A stretch of DNA of 30,506 nucleotides from NCBI GenBank assembly GCA_964412845.1, contig CAYPQM010000081.1, forward strand, positions 1-30,506, in the 5' to 3' direction. How positions within the stretch are numbered: position 1 is the stretch's first letter; each line of letters opens with the position of its first letter. The stretch comes from JAWWPY01 sp964412845 (GTDB taxonomy: Bacteria; Actinomycetota; Actinomycetes; Streptosporangiales; Streptosporangiaceae). Below are positions 1-8,170 of the stretch, piece by piece. A program made the translations under genes and the position numbers. Below the pieces are notes generated by a model. That model had not been told where the DNA came from. It searched no databases and saw only the letters and a program-made list of their open reading frames with translations.

Positions 1-1219
1 TGGTGTGCAGCGACTGGTACATGTTGAACTTGGGCATCGCGATGTAGTCCTTGAAACGCCCGGGAACCGGATTCCACCGGGCGTGCACGGTGCCGAGGGC
101 CGCGTAGCAGTCGCGGACCGAGTCGACCAGGACGCGGATGCCCACCAGGTCGTAGATGTCGTCGAAGCCCACGTTCCGGGCGATCATCTTCTGGTACACG
201 GAGTAGTAGTGCTTCGGCCGCCCGGTGACCCGCGCCTTGACCTTGGCGTTGTGCAGGTCCGACGAGACGTCCTCGATGACCTCCTGCAAGAACACGTCGC
301 GGCGGGGGGCGCGCTCCGACACCAGCCGCGCGATCTCGTCGTACCGCTTGGGGAACAGGGTGGCGAAGGCCAGGTCCTCAAGTTCCCATTTCACCGTGTT
401 CATGCCCAGCCGGTGCGCGAGCGGCGCGAAGATCTCCAGGACCTCACGCGACTTGCGCTCCTGCTTCTCCCGCGACAGGTAGCGCAGGGTGCGCATGTTA
501 TGCAGCCGGTCAGCCAGCTTGATCACGAGGACCCTGATGTCACGGGACATCGCGACCACCATCTTGCGGACGGTCTCCGCCTCCGCGGCCTCCCCGTACT
601 TGACCTTGTCCAGCTTGGTGACCCCGTCGACGAGCGCCGCGATCTCGTCGCCGAACTCGCGCCGCAGCTCGCTGAGCGTGTAGTCGGTATCCTCCACGGT
701 GTCGTGCAGCAGGGCGGCGCACAGCGTCTCGTGATTCATGCCCAGCTCGGCCAGGATCGTGGTCACCGCGAGCGGGTGGGTGATGTAGGGGTCACCGCTC
801 TTGCGCTTCTGCCCGGAATGCCAGTGTGCGGCGACGCCGTACGCGCGCTCGATGAGCCTGACGTTCGCTTTCGGATGCGTGGCCCGGACCGTCTTGATCA
901 GGGGCTCAAGCACCGGGTTCACCCCGCCGCCGCGCGGGGCGCCCAGGCGGGCGAGCCGGCGGCGGACCGTGGGGCCGCCGGCCGTGCTGGGAGCTGCGGT
1001 CTCAGCGGGGGGAGCAGGCTGGGTGGTCGCGGGAGGCGCGTCGGCGGGAGCCGCGTCGGCGGGAGGCGCGTCGGCGGGCGGCACGACAGTTTCCGGCACG
1101 GCCACGTCCGGCGCCACTGCGGCGACCTCCCCGGCCGCGGCGTCCTGCTCAGGCTGCACCGGGGGGGCGGGCGTGACACCGGCTCCGGTCGCGCCGGTGG
1201 TTGCCACGTCACCGGCCAA
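1..1219 (-). CDS. relA: Bifunctional (p)ppGpp synthetase/hydrolase Rel (3' part cut off)
   Basis: Makes and degrades the stringent-response alarmone (p)ppGpp. The 406 visible residues hold a Pro/Ala-rich N-terminal extension (about 1-95), then an HD hydrolase domain with the intact HDTVED motif (His172-Asp173), and the start of the synthetase domain. The visible RFKD (about 388-391) is the signature of bifunctional Rel enzymes rather than synthetase-only RelA. Translation ends at YQSLHT, so the rest of the synthetase domain and the TGS and ACT regulatory domains lie off the left edge. The TTG start at 1219 is chosen because GAGGAG lies 5 nt upstream; the in-frame GTG at 1207 would be too far from it. 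It follows apt by 74 bp, as in Mycobacterium and Streptomyces. The extension carries PADA repeats encoded by a 15-bp tandem repeat. Family assignment is secure; the start is moderately sure. Confidence 0.95.
   Translation of the reverse strand, partial: MAGDVATTGATGAGVTPAPPVQPEQDAAAGEVAAVAPDVAVPETVVPPADAPPADAAPADAPPATTQPAPPAETAAPSTAGGPTVRRRLARLGAPRGGGVNPVLEPLIKTVRATHPKANVRLIERAYGVAAHWHSGQKRKSGDPYITHPLAVTTILAELGMNHETLCAALLHDTVEDTDYTLSELRREFGDEIAALVDGVTKLDKVKYGEAAEAETVRKMVVAMSRDIRVLVIKLADRLHNMRTLRYLSREKQERKSREVLEIFAPLAHRLGMNTVKWELEDLAFATLFPKRYDEIARLVSERAPRRDVFLQEVIEDVSSDLHNAKVKARVTGRPKHYYSVYQKMIARNVGFDDIYDLVGIRVLVDSVRDCYAALGTVHARWNPVPGRFKDYIAMPKFNMYQSLHT
1038..1082. repeat. 15-bp tandem repeat inside the rel N-terminus
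   Basis: Three adjacent 15-bp units of the form GCGTCGGCGGGAG(C/G)C (third unit slightly diverged) start at 1038, 1053 and 1068. In the minus reading frame they encode repeated Pro-Ala-Asp-Ala units. The period is a multiple of three, so copy-number change would keep the frame. Confidence 0.8.
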
Positions 1220-1293
1220 GTGAGCTCCTCAGGTCCGCCAAGACACCAGTCTATCGGCGGCCCATGCGCACAGTGCCTGCTCGGGGTTACCCG

Positions 1294-1944
1294 TTAGACA
1301 ACGAGAAGCGAACGGACACCCAGGCCGGAGAGCTTGGCCCGGCCCCCCAGGAAGGCGAGTTCCAGGATGACCGCGATGCCGACGACCTCTCCGCCGGCCC
1401 GCCGGACCAGGCCGGTGGCCGCCTCCGCGGTGCCGCCGGTGGCCAGCACGTCGTCCACGATGAGCACCCGCTCACCGGGCGCGAAGGCATCCTGGTGCAC
1501 CTCGATCGTGGCGGTCCCGTATTCCAGCTGGTAGCTCTGCGCATAGGTGGGGGCGGGCAGTTTCCCCTCTTTGCGGACCGGCACGAACCCGGAACCAAGC
1601 TGGCAGGCCACGGACGCGGCGAGGATGAACCCGCGCGCTTCGATCCCGGCGACTTTGTCCACCTGGCCGTACCCGGCGCCCAGCTCGGTGACGACCGCGG
1701 CCAGGGCGCCGCCGTCCGCGAGCAGCGGCGTGATGTCCTTGAACACGATGCCCGGCTGCGGGTAGTCGGCGATATCCCGGACCTTGGCCCGGATCAGATC
1801 GGCGATGTCCAGGCCGGCGGTGTCCAGGCCGGCCCGGCTGCGGCCAGAAGCGTCCATGCTGACAGTATCCAGGCCGACGGTGTCCAGGCCGGCTGCACGG
1901 TGGCCGGCCGTGGCCGCGTCCGCCGGGATGTCGCCGGGCAGCAC
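1294..1944 (-). CDS. apt: Adenine phosphoribosyltransferase
   Basis: Purine salvage enzyme: adenine plus PRPP gives AMP. The PRPP-binding loop VLIVDDVLATGGT, the flexible-loop region around the GIEARGF motif, and the GIVFKDITPLL region are all present, so the type I PRTase core is complete. The protein is 216 aa, longer than the usual 170-185, because of an N-terminal extension with repeated GLDT units. The GTG start at 1944 lies just beyond the secF stop (1948), which suggests coupled translation. An internal ATG at 1857 would give a 187-aa, family-length protein. Neither start has a clear Shine-Dalgarno sequence, so the start is uncertain although the function is not. Confidence 0.93.
   Translation of the reverse strand: MLPGDIPADAATAGHRAAGLDTVGLDTVSMDASGRSRAGLDTAGLDIADLIRAKVRDIADYPQPGIVFKDITPLLADGGALAAVVTELGAGYGQVDKVAGIEARGFILAASVACQLGSGFVPVRKEGKLPAPTYAQSYQLEYGTATIEVHQDAFAPGERVLIVDDVLATGGTAEAATGLVRRAGGEVVGIAVILELAFLGGRAKLSGLGVRSLLVV
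1807..1893. repeat. 15-bp tandem/interspersed repeat in the apt N-terminus
   Basis: The 12-mer GTCCAGGCCGGC occurs at 1807, 1822 and 1882, with a diverged copy at about 1867, on a 15-bp period. It encodes Gly-Leu-Asp-Thr units in the non-conserved N-terminus of Apt. The block lies between the two candidate start codons. Confidence 0.75.
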
Positions 1945-1947
1945 CGG

Positions 1948-3219
1948 CTACCGCCGCTTCTTCTTGCCGCTGGGGCGGCGCTTGGCGGTGGGGCGGCGCG
2001 GCTGCTGGCGGGGGCCGGGGCGGGCCCCTGGACCGGGAGCGCGCGGGGCGGTCCGGCCGACCGGGACCTTCTCCCCGGCCGGTGCCGTGTCCTCGGATTC
2101 ATAGTCGGCGTCTTCGGCGTCCTCGACATCAGGCCCGTCACTGACCGCAGTGGCCGCCGCCGCAGCGGGCTGGCCGGCCGCCTGGCCGACCGCGCCCTTG
2201 GCCGCGGGGCCCTTGGCCGCCGCGCGCTTGGCGGCCCGGCCGCCCGACTCGCGCAGCGCCACCCGCTTGGCCAGGGCCTTGAACTGCGGCTCGCGCTCCT
2301 TCAGCTGGGCCAGGACCGGGGTGGCGATGAAGATCGAGGAGTACGTGCCGGACAGCATGCCGACAAACAGGACGAGCGCAAGGTCCTTGAGCTCCCCGGC
2401 GCCGAGCAGGCCTGCGCCGACGAACAGGATCGCCGCGACCGGGAGCAGGGCGATCAGCGAGGTGTTGATGGACCGGACCAGGGTCTGGTTGAGTGCGAGG
2501 TTGGCGGCCTGGCTGTAGGTGCTGCGGGACGAGCCGAGCAGGCCCGCGGTGTTCTCCCGGACCTTGTCGAAGACGACCACGGTGTCGTAGAGCGAGTAAC
2601 CGAGGATGGTCAGCAAGCCGATCACAGTGGCCGGGCTGACCTCAAAGCCGGTCAGCGCGTAGACCCCGATCGTGATCACGATGTCGTGGGCCAGCGCGGT
2701 CAGCGCGGCGACGGCCATCTTCCACTCGAACGCGATCGACAGGTAGATGACGATCACGATCAGGAAGGCGATCAGCGCCTGCAGCGCCTTCTGCGAGATC
2801 TGGCTGCCCCAACTGGGCCCGACGAAGGTCGTGCTGACTTGCTTGACGGTCAGCCCGTAGGCGCGGCTGATGCCGTTCTGCACTTTGACGGCCTGCGGGT
2901 AAGCCAGCTTCCCGGTCTGCACCATCCAGGAGGCTTTGCTTCCCGAGCCGACCTGCTGGACTATCGCGTCGGCGCCGCCCCCCGAGCCGGTAACGGTGCT
3001 GCGCACCTGGGCAATCGAGGCATGGGGGGCGCTGAACTGGAAAACGGAGCCGCCCTTGAAATCCACGCTGAAATTAAGCCCGCGGCCGAACAGGGCCACG
3101 ATGCTGATCAGCAGGATCGCCCCGGAGATGGCGTACCAGCGGCGCCGCCGGCCGACGAACTCGACGGACACCTCACCGCGGTAGAGCCTGCCCCCGATGC
3201 TGCCGATCCGGGACATCAT
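1948..3219 (-). CDS. secF: Sec translocon accessory subunit SecF
   Basis: Membrane subunit of the SecDF-YajC complex that uses proton motive force to help preproteins leave the Sec channel. The 423 aa show an N-terminal transmembrane helix (about 30-46), the conserved VDFKGGS motif (52-58), a periplasmic-type loop, and a five-helix RND-like membrane block in the second half. After the last helix (about residue 320) comes a roughly 100-residue cytoplasmic tail rich in Ala, Pro, Lys and Arg that ends in a polybasic run; this tail is much longer than in E. coli SecF. The start ATG overlaps the secD stop (ATGA) and is preceded by AAGGAGG. A second ATG follows immediately. Identification is secure. 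Confidence 0.96.
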   Translation of the reverse strand: MMSRIGSIGGRLYRGEVSVEFVGRRRRWYAISGAILLISIVALFGRGLNFSVDFKGGSVFQFSAPHASIAQVRSTVTGSGGGADAIVQQVGSGSKASWMVQTGKLAYPQAVKVQNGISRAYGLTVKQVSTTFVGPSWGSQISQKALQALIAFLIVIVIYLSIAFEWKMAVAALTALAHDIVITIGVYALTGFEVSPATVIGLLTILGYSLYDTVVVFDKVRENTAGLLGSSRSTYSQAANLALNQTLVRSINTSLIALLPVAAILFVGAGLLGAGELKDLALVLFVGMLSGTYSSIFIATPVLAQLKEREPQFKALAKRVALRESGGRAAKRAAAKGPAAKGAVGQAAGQPAAAAATAVSDGPDVEDAEDADYESEDTAPAGEKVPVGRTAPRAPGPGARPGPRQQPRRPTAKRRPSGKKKRR

Positions 3220-5090
3220 GCCTCCTTCGCCGAGGTCCGGGCCGGGCTGGCGACCCGGCGCGGCGACGAGCCGCGCCAGGGCGCGCGGGCGCCCAGGCGA
3301 CCTGGGTCCAAGCCGGACAGCGGGTGCCCCTGGCCGAAGAACTTGGTCTTGGCCAGCAAGGTGATGGTGGGCTTGGTGAACAGGAACACGACCACGACGT
3401 CGATGACGGTGGTCAGGCCGAGGGTGAAGGCGAAGCCCTTCACATCACCGATGGAGAAGAACCAGAGCAGGGCGGCGGCAAGGAACGACACCGTGTCGGA
3501 GACCAGCACGGTCCGCCGGGCCCGTTTCCAGCCGCGTTCCACCGCGGTCCGCAGTGTCCGTCCCTCGCGGACCTCGTCGCGGAGTCGCTCGAAGAAGACG
3601 ACGAACGAGTCCGCGGTGATGCCGATGGCCACGATGAGGCCGGCTACCCCGGCCAGGTTCAGCGCGAGGCCCTGGTACTTGCCGAGCACAATGACTGATT
3701 CGAAGACCAGGATCCCGGCGATCAGCAGGCTGGACACCGCGACGATGGCCAGGCCCCGGTAGTAGAGCAGGCAGTAGAGCACGACCAGGATCAGGCCGAT
3801 GGCGCCGGCCAGCAGGCCCGCGGTGAGCTGGTCCCGGCCGAGCAGGGGGGAGACCGAGGCGACCGACTGCTTCTGGAAGCTGAGCGGCAGGGCACCGTAA
3901 TTCAGCACCGTGGCCAGGTTGCTCGACTGGGACTGGGTGAAGTTGCCGGTGATCTGGGCCGACCCGCCGGTGATCGCCCCTTGGGTCTGGGGCGCCTCGA
4001 CGACGTTCCCGTCCAGGACGATGGCGATCTGATCCAGCGGGGACGTCGCGGTGTTGGTGGTGCTGTTCCAGTACTTGTCGAACTGCTCCGTGGTGAGCTG
4101 GCCGAAAGCCTTCGTGCCCGCGTTGTTGAAGGTGAGATTGACCTGCCAGAACACGCTGGACGGGATCAGGGTGGCGCTGGCTCCCCCGGTGGGGATCATG
4201 GTGCCGAGGATCTTCGCCTTGTCCAGGACGTACTTGTTCCCCGTTGAGTCGCAGGCCACGATCTGGGTGCCCGGGGTGTCGTACTGCCGCGCCGTGTAGC
4301 CGACCCGCTGTTTCCAGTTCTTGTCGGCGCAGTTGAGCTTGTTGAACAGGGCCTTCGCCTGGGGGCTGACCAGGCTGGCGTCCCCCTGGGCCTGGCTGAC
4401 CGTGGACAGCACGGGGGTGGCGGCCGCGGACGGGGTCGGCGAGGCACTGCCCGACGCGCTCGCCGTGGGGCTGGCTGAGGTGCTGGCCGTCGGGCTGGCC
4501 GAGGCGGCGGGGAGGGCGTGGGTCCGGGCCGCCATCTCCTGGGCGCCAGCGGCGGCTCCCGGTGCGCCCGCGGCATGAGCCGAGGAACTGGCCGACGCGC
4601 TGGGTGACGCGGAGGCGCTCGCGCTGGCTGAGGGGGTCGCGGACGCGCTGGCCGATGGCGTCGCAGTGGCCACGCTCTCGTTCGGCGCCACCAGCAGCAC
4701 CTGGCGGAACAGCAGGTCGGCGGTCTGCCCGACCAGGTTCACGACCTGCTGTGAGTCCTTGCCCGGGACCGACACGGTGATGACGTCATTGCCCTGCTGC
4801 TGGACCGTCGCCTCGGTGAAGCCTGCGCTGTTGACCCGGTTCTCCATGATCGTGACCGCTTGCTGCATTTCGGCCGCCGGGGGTGTGCCGCCCTTGGGCG
4901 TCTGGGCCTTCAGCGCCACGGTGGTGCCGCTGGTGAGGTCCAGGCCCAGGTGAATCCGGAAGTCCTTGTGCCAGCTGGCCGGCGAGAAGGCATTGCTGCC
5001 CACGATCGCCAGGAAAAGCACCACGATCAGCGCGACCAGCACGGCCAGTGCGCGCCCCGGCCGGGAGACGTTACCGCTTGCGGGAGCCAC
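3216..5090 (-). CDS. secD: Sec translocon accessory subunit SecD
   Basis: Partner of SecF in the proton-driven step of protein export. The 624 aa contain an N-terminal membrane helix (about 14-33), the P1 entry motif LGLDL (48-52) followed by TSGT instead of the usual two glycines, a periplasmic domain, and the C-terminal RND helices with the conserved AGVAGLIVAIGITADSFVVF region. Residues about 139-228 are an inserted Ala/Ser/Thr/Pro low-complexity stretch within the periplasmic region. The start is GTG at 5090, with AAAGGA about 10 nt upstream. It lies 48 bp after yajC and overlaps secF by 4 nt. A short Lys/Arg-containing tail follows the last helix. Confidence 0.96.
   Translation of the reverse strand: MAPASGNVSRPGRALAVLVALIVVLFLAIVGSNAFSPASWHKDFRIHLGLDLTSGTTVALKAQTPKGGTPPAAEMQQAVTIMENRVNSAGFTEATVQQQGNDVITVSVPGKDSQQVVNLVGQTADLLFRQVLLVAPNESVATATPSASASATPSASASASASPSASASSSAHAAGAPGAAAGAQEMAARTHALPAASASPTASTSASPTASASGSASPTPSAAATPVLSTVSQAQGDASLVSPQAKALFNKLNCADKNWKQRVGYTARQYDTPGTQIVACDSTGNKYVLDKAKILGTMIPTGGASATLIPSSVFWQVNLTFNNAGTKAFGQLTTEQFDKYWNSTTNTATSPLDQIAIVLDGNVVEAPQTQGAITGGSAQITGNFTQSQSSNLATVLNYGALPLSFQKQSVASVSPLLGRDQLTAGLLAGAIGLILVVLYCLLYYRGLAIVAVSSLLIAGILVFESVIVLGKYQGLALNLAGVAGLIVAIGITADSFVVFFERLRDEVREGRTLRTAVERGWKRARRTVLVSDTVSFLAAALLWFFSIGDVKGFAFTLGLTTVIDVVVVFLFTKPTITLLAKTKFFGQGHPLSGLDPGRLGARAPWRGSSPRRVASPARTSAKEA
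4407..4676. repeat. Ala/Ser/Thr/Pro low-complexity coding insert in secD
   Basis: The minus frame encodes about 90 residues made largely of short Ser-Ala, Pro-Ser-Ala and Ser-Pro-Thr units, on irregular 6-bp and longer repeats. It interrupts the conserved periplasmic domain of SecD. Reading frame and flanking conserved SecD sequence are both intact. Confidence 0.75.
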
Positions 5091-5138
5091 TTCTCGGTTG
5101 TCCTTTGATTCTCAGGTCGTCGGGCCCGTCAGCCAGCC

Positions 5139-5588
5139 TCAGTGCCCGGATGATAAGTCCTTCGAGTACCCGTCCTCGGTGGTGCTGTCGCCAGTGCTGC
5201 TGTCAGCAGTGCTGCTCTCGGCAGTGCTGCCGTTGGCCGTGCTGGTGTCATCGCTCGCGGCCGGCTCGTCCATGCCCATCCCGTCGTCATCGGGGAGCAC
5301 TTCCATGATGGCCCGGCGCAGGAAGCGTGCCTCCACGCCCGGCGCGATCTCCAGCACCACGTCGACATCGTCTGCGGACACGACGGTCGCGTACATGCCG
5401 GCCGTGGTGCGGACCCGCTGGCCAGGTACCGCCTGCCGCTGCATCTGCTGGACCTGCCGCTGCTTGTTGCGCTGCGGCCGGATCATCACGAAGTAGAACA
5501 GGCCGAACAGGACCACGATCACCAGCAGGAACGTGTAGCTCCCTGACGATGACTTGGCCGCTGCTGCCGCGAGAACCATGTCCCCCAT
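5139..5588 (-). CDS. yajC: Preprotein translocase subunit YajC
   Basis: Small single-pass partner of SecDF. One membrane helix (about 17-37) is followed by the diagnostic MIRPQRNKQRQ stretch and a short beta-rich domain with the VRTTAGMYATVV motif. The 149-aa protein ends in a roughly 40-residue Ser/Thr/Asp/Glu-rich tail that the family does not need. Start candidates are ATG 5588 and ATG 5579; GGAAGG lies 10 nt before the first and GGGGGA directly before the second, so they are hard to separate. It is the first gene of the yajC-secD-secF-apt-rel run, and a good promoter candidate lies about 105-140 bp upstream. Confidence 0.93.
   Translation of the reverse strand: MGDMVLAAAAAKSSSGSYTFLLVIVVLFGLFYFVMIRPQRNKQRQVQQMQRQAVPGQRVRTTAGMYATVVSADDVDVVLEIAPGVEARFLRRAIMEVLPDDDGMGMDEPAASDDTSTANGSTAESSTADSSTGDSTTEDGYSKDLSSGH
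5182..5247. repeat. 15-bp repeat in the yajC 3' end
   Basis: Units starting GTGCTG(C) recur at 5194, 5209, 5224 and 5239, with a shorter copy at 5182. In the minus frame they encode the repeated Ser-Thr-Ala/Asp units of the acidic YajC tail. Confidence 0.65.
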
Positions 5589-5699
5589 GCCAGGGCATCC
5601 TTCCAGTTGATGTGCTTCGCCTGGTCAAGCGCCGGCTAAAGCCAGCGCCGACGAGGGCCGACATCCTTGGCCAGGCGGTTGTCGTTGACCGACTGCCGA

Positions 5700-5728
5700 A
5701 GTGTAGCGGCGCGCAGGCGACGCACCAA
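5700..5728 (-). promoter_or_regulatory. Predicted housekeeping-sigma promoter of yajC-secDF-apt-rel
   Basis: On the minus strand TTGGTG (5728-5723) is followed after exactly 17 bp by TACACT (5705-5700), a good match to the primary sigma factor consensus. Transcription would start near 5693 and give a leader of about 105 nt to the yajC start. It lies in the only sizeable gap between ruvB and yajC. Prediction only. Confidence 0.5.
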
Positions 5729-5788
5729 CAGGCTACGGCTTTCCGCGACTGATCGTGACATGCCTGCGACTGAAACTACTCGGAACGG

Positions 5789-6907
5789 TCATTCGAACAG
5801 GCTGCCCGGGACGGACAGCCCCGGTGGCTCGGGAGGGGTGAGGCCCAGATGTTCCCAGGCGGCCGGGGTGGCCACCCGGCCCCGCGGTGTCCTGGCCATC
5901 AGCCCGGCCCGGACCAGGAACGGCTCGGCCACCACCTCGACCGTCTCAGCCTCCTCGCCGACGGCGACCGCGAGGGTGGACAGGCCGACCGGGCCACCCC
6001 CGAACCGGGTGATCAGCGCGCCGAGCACCGCCCGGTCCAGGCGGTCCAGGCCCTCCTCGTCCACCTCGTACAGTTCGAGGGCCGCCCGGGCCAGGTCGCG
6101 GGTGATCACCCCGTCGGCGCGCACCTCGGCGTAGTCCCGGACCCGGCGGAGCAGCCGGTTGGCGATCCGCGGGGTTCCCCGGGACCGGCCGGCGATCTCG
6201 TCTGCGCCGTCGCCGCCCAGCGCCACGCCGAGCAGGTCCGCCGACCTGCGGATAATGATCTCCAGTTCGGCGGGCTCATAGAAGTCCAGGTGGGCGGTGA
6301 AGCCGAACCGGTCCCGGAGCGGGGCCGGCAGCAGCCCGGCCCTGGTGGTCGCGCCCACCAGGGTGAACGGCGCGATCTGCAGCGGGATGGCGGTGGCCCC
6401 AGGTCCCTTGCCGACGATGACGTCGACCCGGAAGTCTTCCATGGCCAGGTAGAGCATCTCCTCCGCGGGCCTGGCCACCCGGTGGATCTCGTCGATGAAC
6501 ACCACGTCGCCCTCGCCCAGCGTGGACAGGATCGCCGCGAGGTCCCCGGCCCGTTCAATGGCGGGCCCGCTGGTGATCCGCAGCGGCGCGCCGAGCTCGG
6601 CCGAGATGATCATCGCGATGGTGGTCTTGCCGAGGCCGGGCGGGCCGGAGAGCAGCACGTGATCGGGCGGTGTGCCGCGGCGCAGCGCGCCGTCGAGCAC
6701 CAGGGAGAGCTGCTCACGGACCCGGGTCTGGCCGATGAGCTCATGCAGCCGTTTGGGCCGGAGCGCACCTTCGATCACCCGCTCGTCGGCGTCCGCCAGC
6801 GGGGAGATCAGCCGTTCCTGCTCGGCGGCAGCCAGCGCGGGCGCCTCCCGGGCCGCCGCGTCCGCCGCGGCATGGGCGCCGCCCGGTTCCGGGTCCGGGC
6901 CGGTCAT
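5789..6907 (-). CDS. ruvB: Holliday junction branch-migration helicase RuvB
   Basis: AAA+ motor that drives Holliday junction branch migration with RuvA in recombinational repair. The 372 aa show Walker A GPPGLGKT (88-95), Walker B VVFIDE (about 135-140), the sensor-1 region with GATTRAG, and a C-terminal winged-helix DNA-binding domain that includes RTPRGR. A Pro/Ala-rich N-terminal extension of about 40 residues precedes the conserved core, which begins near LRPKRLHELIGQ. The start ATG overlaps the ruvA stop (ATGA), so the two are coupled. It is the last gene of the ruvCAB operon. Confidence 0.97.
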   Translation of the reverse strand: MTGPDPEPGGAHAAADAAAREAPALAAAEQERLISPLADADERVIEGALRPKRLHELIGQTRVREQLSLVLDGALRRGTPPDHVLLSGPPGLGKTTIAMIISAELGAPLRITSGPAIERAGDLAAILSTLGEGDVVFIDEIHRVARPAEEMLYLAMEDFRVDVIVGKGPGATAIPLQIAPFTLVGATTRAGLLPAPLRDRFGFTAHLDFYEPAELEIIIRRSADLLGVALGGDGADEIAGRSRGTPRIANRLLRRVRDYAEVRADGVITRDLARAALELYEVDEEGLDRLDRAVLGALITRFGGGPVGLSTLAVAVGEEAETVEVVAEPFLVRAGLMARTPRGRVATPAAWEHLGLTPPEPPGLSVPGSLFE

Positions 6908-7539
6908 GCGCGGCTCAGCTTCTGCAGCGCGGCGCGCAGGGCCACGGCCACATCCACGTCCCCGGCGGCCGGGGCGCCCGCCGGGCCCGCGGGCTGCTCG
7001 GCCATGTCCGCTTCGACCGCGGCGATCGCCTGGTCAGCGTCCCGGGCCGGCCAGCCCAGGTTCACCAGGCCGACCCGCACCTGGTCACGCCAGAGCGCCG
7101 GGCGGGGGGGCGGGGCGCCCGGGCCCGCCGCCGCGGCAGGCGAGCCGAGCCGCCCGGCGAGTTCCAGCACGATCCGCTGGGCGCCCTTCCGGCCGATGCC
7201 CGGAACCCGGGTCAGCGCGGTAACGTCCTCGGCGGCGATGGCGCGGCGCAGCCCGTCCGGGGTGAACACGGCGAGCACGGCCAGCGCGAGCCGCGGCCCC
7301 ACGCCGGTCGCCGTCTGCGCCAGTTCGAACACGTCCCGCTCATCGTCGCCGGCGAATCCGTACAAGGTCAGCGCGTCCTCGCGGACCACGAGGGAGGTCG
7401 CCACCCGGGCCCGCTCCCCGGTCCGCAGCGTGGCCAGGGTGCCGGGCGTGCACTGCACCAGCAGGCCGACGCCGCCCACCTCGATCACCGCCCCCTCCGG
7501 GGCGACCGCGCAGACTATGCCGTCCAGATGAGAAATCAC
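6904..7539 (-). CDS. ruvA: Holliday junction DNA helicase subunit RuvA
   Basis: Tetrameric Holliday-junction-binding protein that loads RuvB. It has an N-terminal OB fold beginning VISHLDGIV, the helix-hairpin-helix region with GVGPRLAL and VPGIGRKGAQRI, an acidic/Ala-rich flexible linker, and a short C-terminal RuvB-binding domain. The GTG at 7539 is chosen (211 aa) because GGAG sits 7 nt upstream and conserved sequence starts exactly there. The frame stays open upstream to 7656, but that extra N-terminus is Arg-rich, unlike RuvA, and overlaps ruvC. It lies 11 bp after ruvC and overlaps ruvB by 4 nt. Confidence 0.96.
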   Translation of the reverse strand: MISHLDGIVCAVAPEGAVIEVGGVGLLVQCTPGTLATLRTGERARVATSLVVREDALTLYGFAGDDERDVFELAQTATGVGPRLALAVLAVFTPDGLRRAIAAEDVTALTRVPGIGRKGAQRIVLELAGRLGSPAAAAGPGAPPPRPALWRDQVRVGLVNLGWPARDADQAIAAVEADMAEQPAGPAGAPAAGDVDVAVALRAALQKLSRA

Positions 7540-7550
7540 CGCACGTCTCC

Positions 7551-8114
7551 TCAGTTCGCCAGGCGGGCGGCGCGCGCGGCTGCTGACTGCGCGGCATTGT
7601 CGGCGCGGGCGGCGGCGGCCGCCGCCGCGAGGCGTGACTGGGCGCCGCCACGCCACAGATGGCAGATCGCCAGGGCCAGGGCGTCCGCCGTGTCCGCGGG
7701 CCTCGGCGGCTCCGCCAGCCGCAGCAGCCGCATCACCATAGTGGCCACCTGATCCTTGTCCGCCCGCCCGCTGCCGGTGACCGCCGCCTTCACCTCGCTC
7801 GGCGTGTGCAGGGCGACCGGCAGCCGGTGCCGGGCCGCGCAGAGCACGGCCACCGCGCCGGCCTGCGCGGTGCCCATGACCGTCCGGACATTGTGCTGGC
7901 TGAACACCCGCTCCACCGCGACGGCGTCCGGCTGGTACCGGGCCAGCCAGGACTCGATCTCAACCTCCAGCGCGAGGAGCCGCGTCGCGATGTCGTCGCC
8001 TGCTGATGTGCCGATGACACCCGCGGCGACCAGGCCGGGGGGGCGTCCCGGGGTGCCGTCCACGACGCCCAGCCCGCACCGGGTCAGTCCTGGATCGACG
8101 CCGAGCACCCGCAT
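7551..8114 (-). CDS. ruvC: Crossover junction endodeoxyribonuclease RuvC
   Basis: Dimeric resolvase that cuts Holliday junctions symmetrically. The four catalytic acids of the RNase H-like fold are visible: Asp7 in VLGVDPG, Glu68 in AVERVF, and Asp141 and Asp144 in PADTADALALA. The length of 187 aa fits the family, with a non-conserved Ala-rich C-terminus. It begins at ATG 8114 with GGAGCGGGA just upstream, and it is the promoter-proximal gene of ruvCAB. A LexA box lies about 45-56 bp upstream. Confidence 0.97.
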   Translation of the reverse strand: MRVLGVDPGLTRCGLGVVDGTPGRPPGLVAAGVIGTSAGDDIATRLLALEVEIESWLARYQPDAVAVERVFSQHNVRTVMGTAQAGAVAVLCAARHRLPVALHTPSEVKAAVTGSGRADKDQVATMVMRLLRLAEPPRPADTADALALAICHLWRGGAQSRLAAAAAAARADNAAQSAAARAARLAN

Positions 8115-8158
8115 TCCCGCTCCATCCCGGCCGGTACCGGCCGGTCGTCAGCCCTGGC

Positions 8159-8170
8159 GAACACCTGTTC
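8159..8170 (-). promoter_or_regulatory. LexA (SOS) box upstream of ruvCAB
   Basis: The 12-mer GAACACCTGTTC (same layout on either strand) is a perfect GAAC-N4-GTTC site, the known actinobacterial/Gram-positive LexA operator pattern. It lies about 45 bp before the ruvC start. A -10-like TAGTGT on the minus strand (8183-8178) would place the transcription start at or beside the box, so LexA binding would block initiation. The ruv genes are known SOS targets in relatives. No recognisable -35 element accompanies the -10. Confidence 0.82.

Noticed and set aside
1201..3762. An 853-codon plus-strand open frame opposite apt, secF and secD
   Set aside because: Composition-driven mirror of real genes. 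Its product is rich in Arg, Gly, Asp and Gln with no domain, while the minus strand gives intact Apt, SecF and SecD.
7540..7656. Extended RuvA start 39 codons upstream
   Set aside because: The added N-terminus is Arg-rich, lies inside ruvC, and a proper ribosome-binding site precedes GTG 7539.
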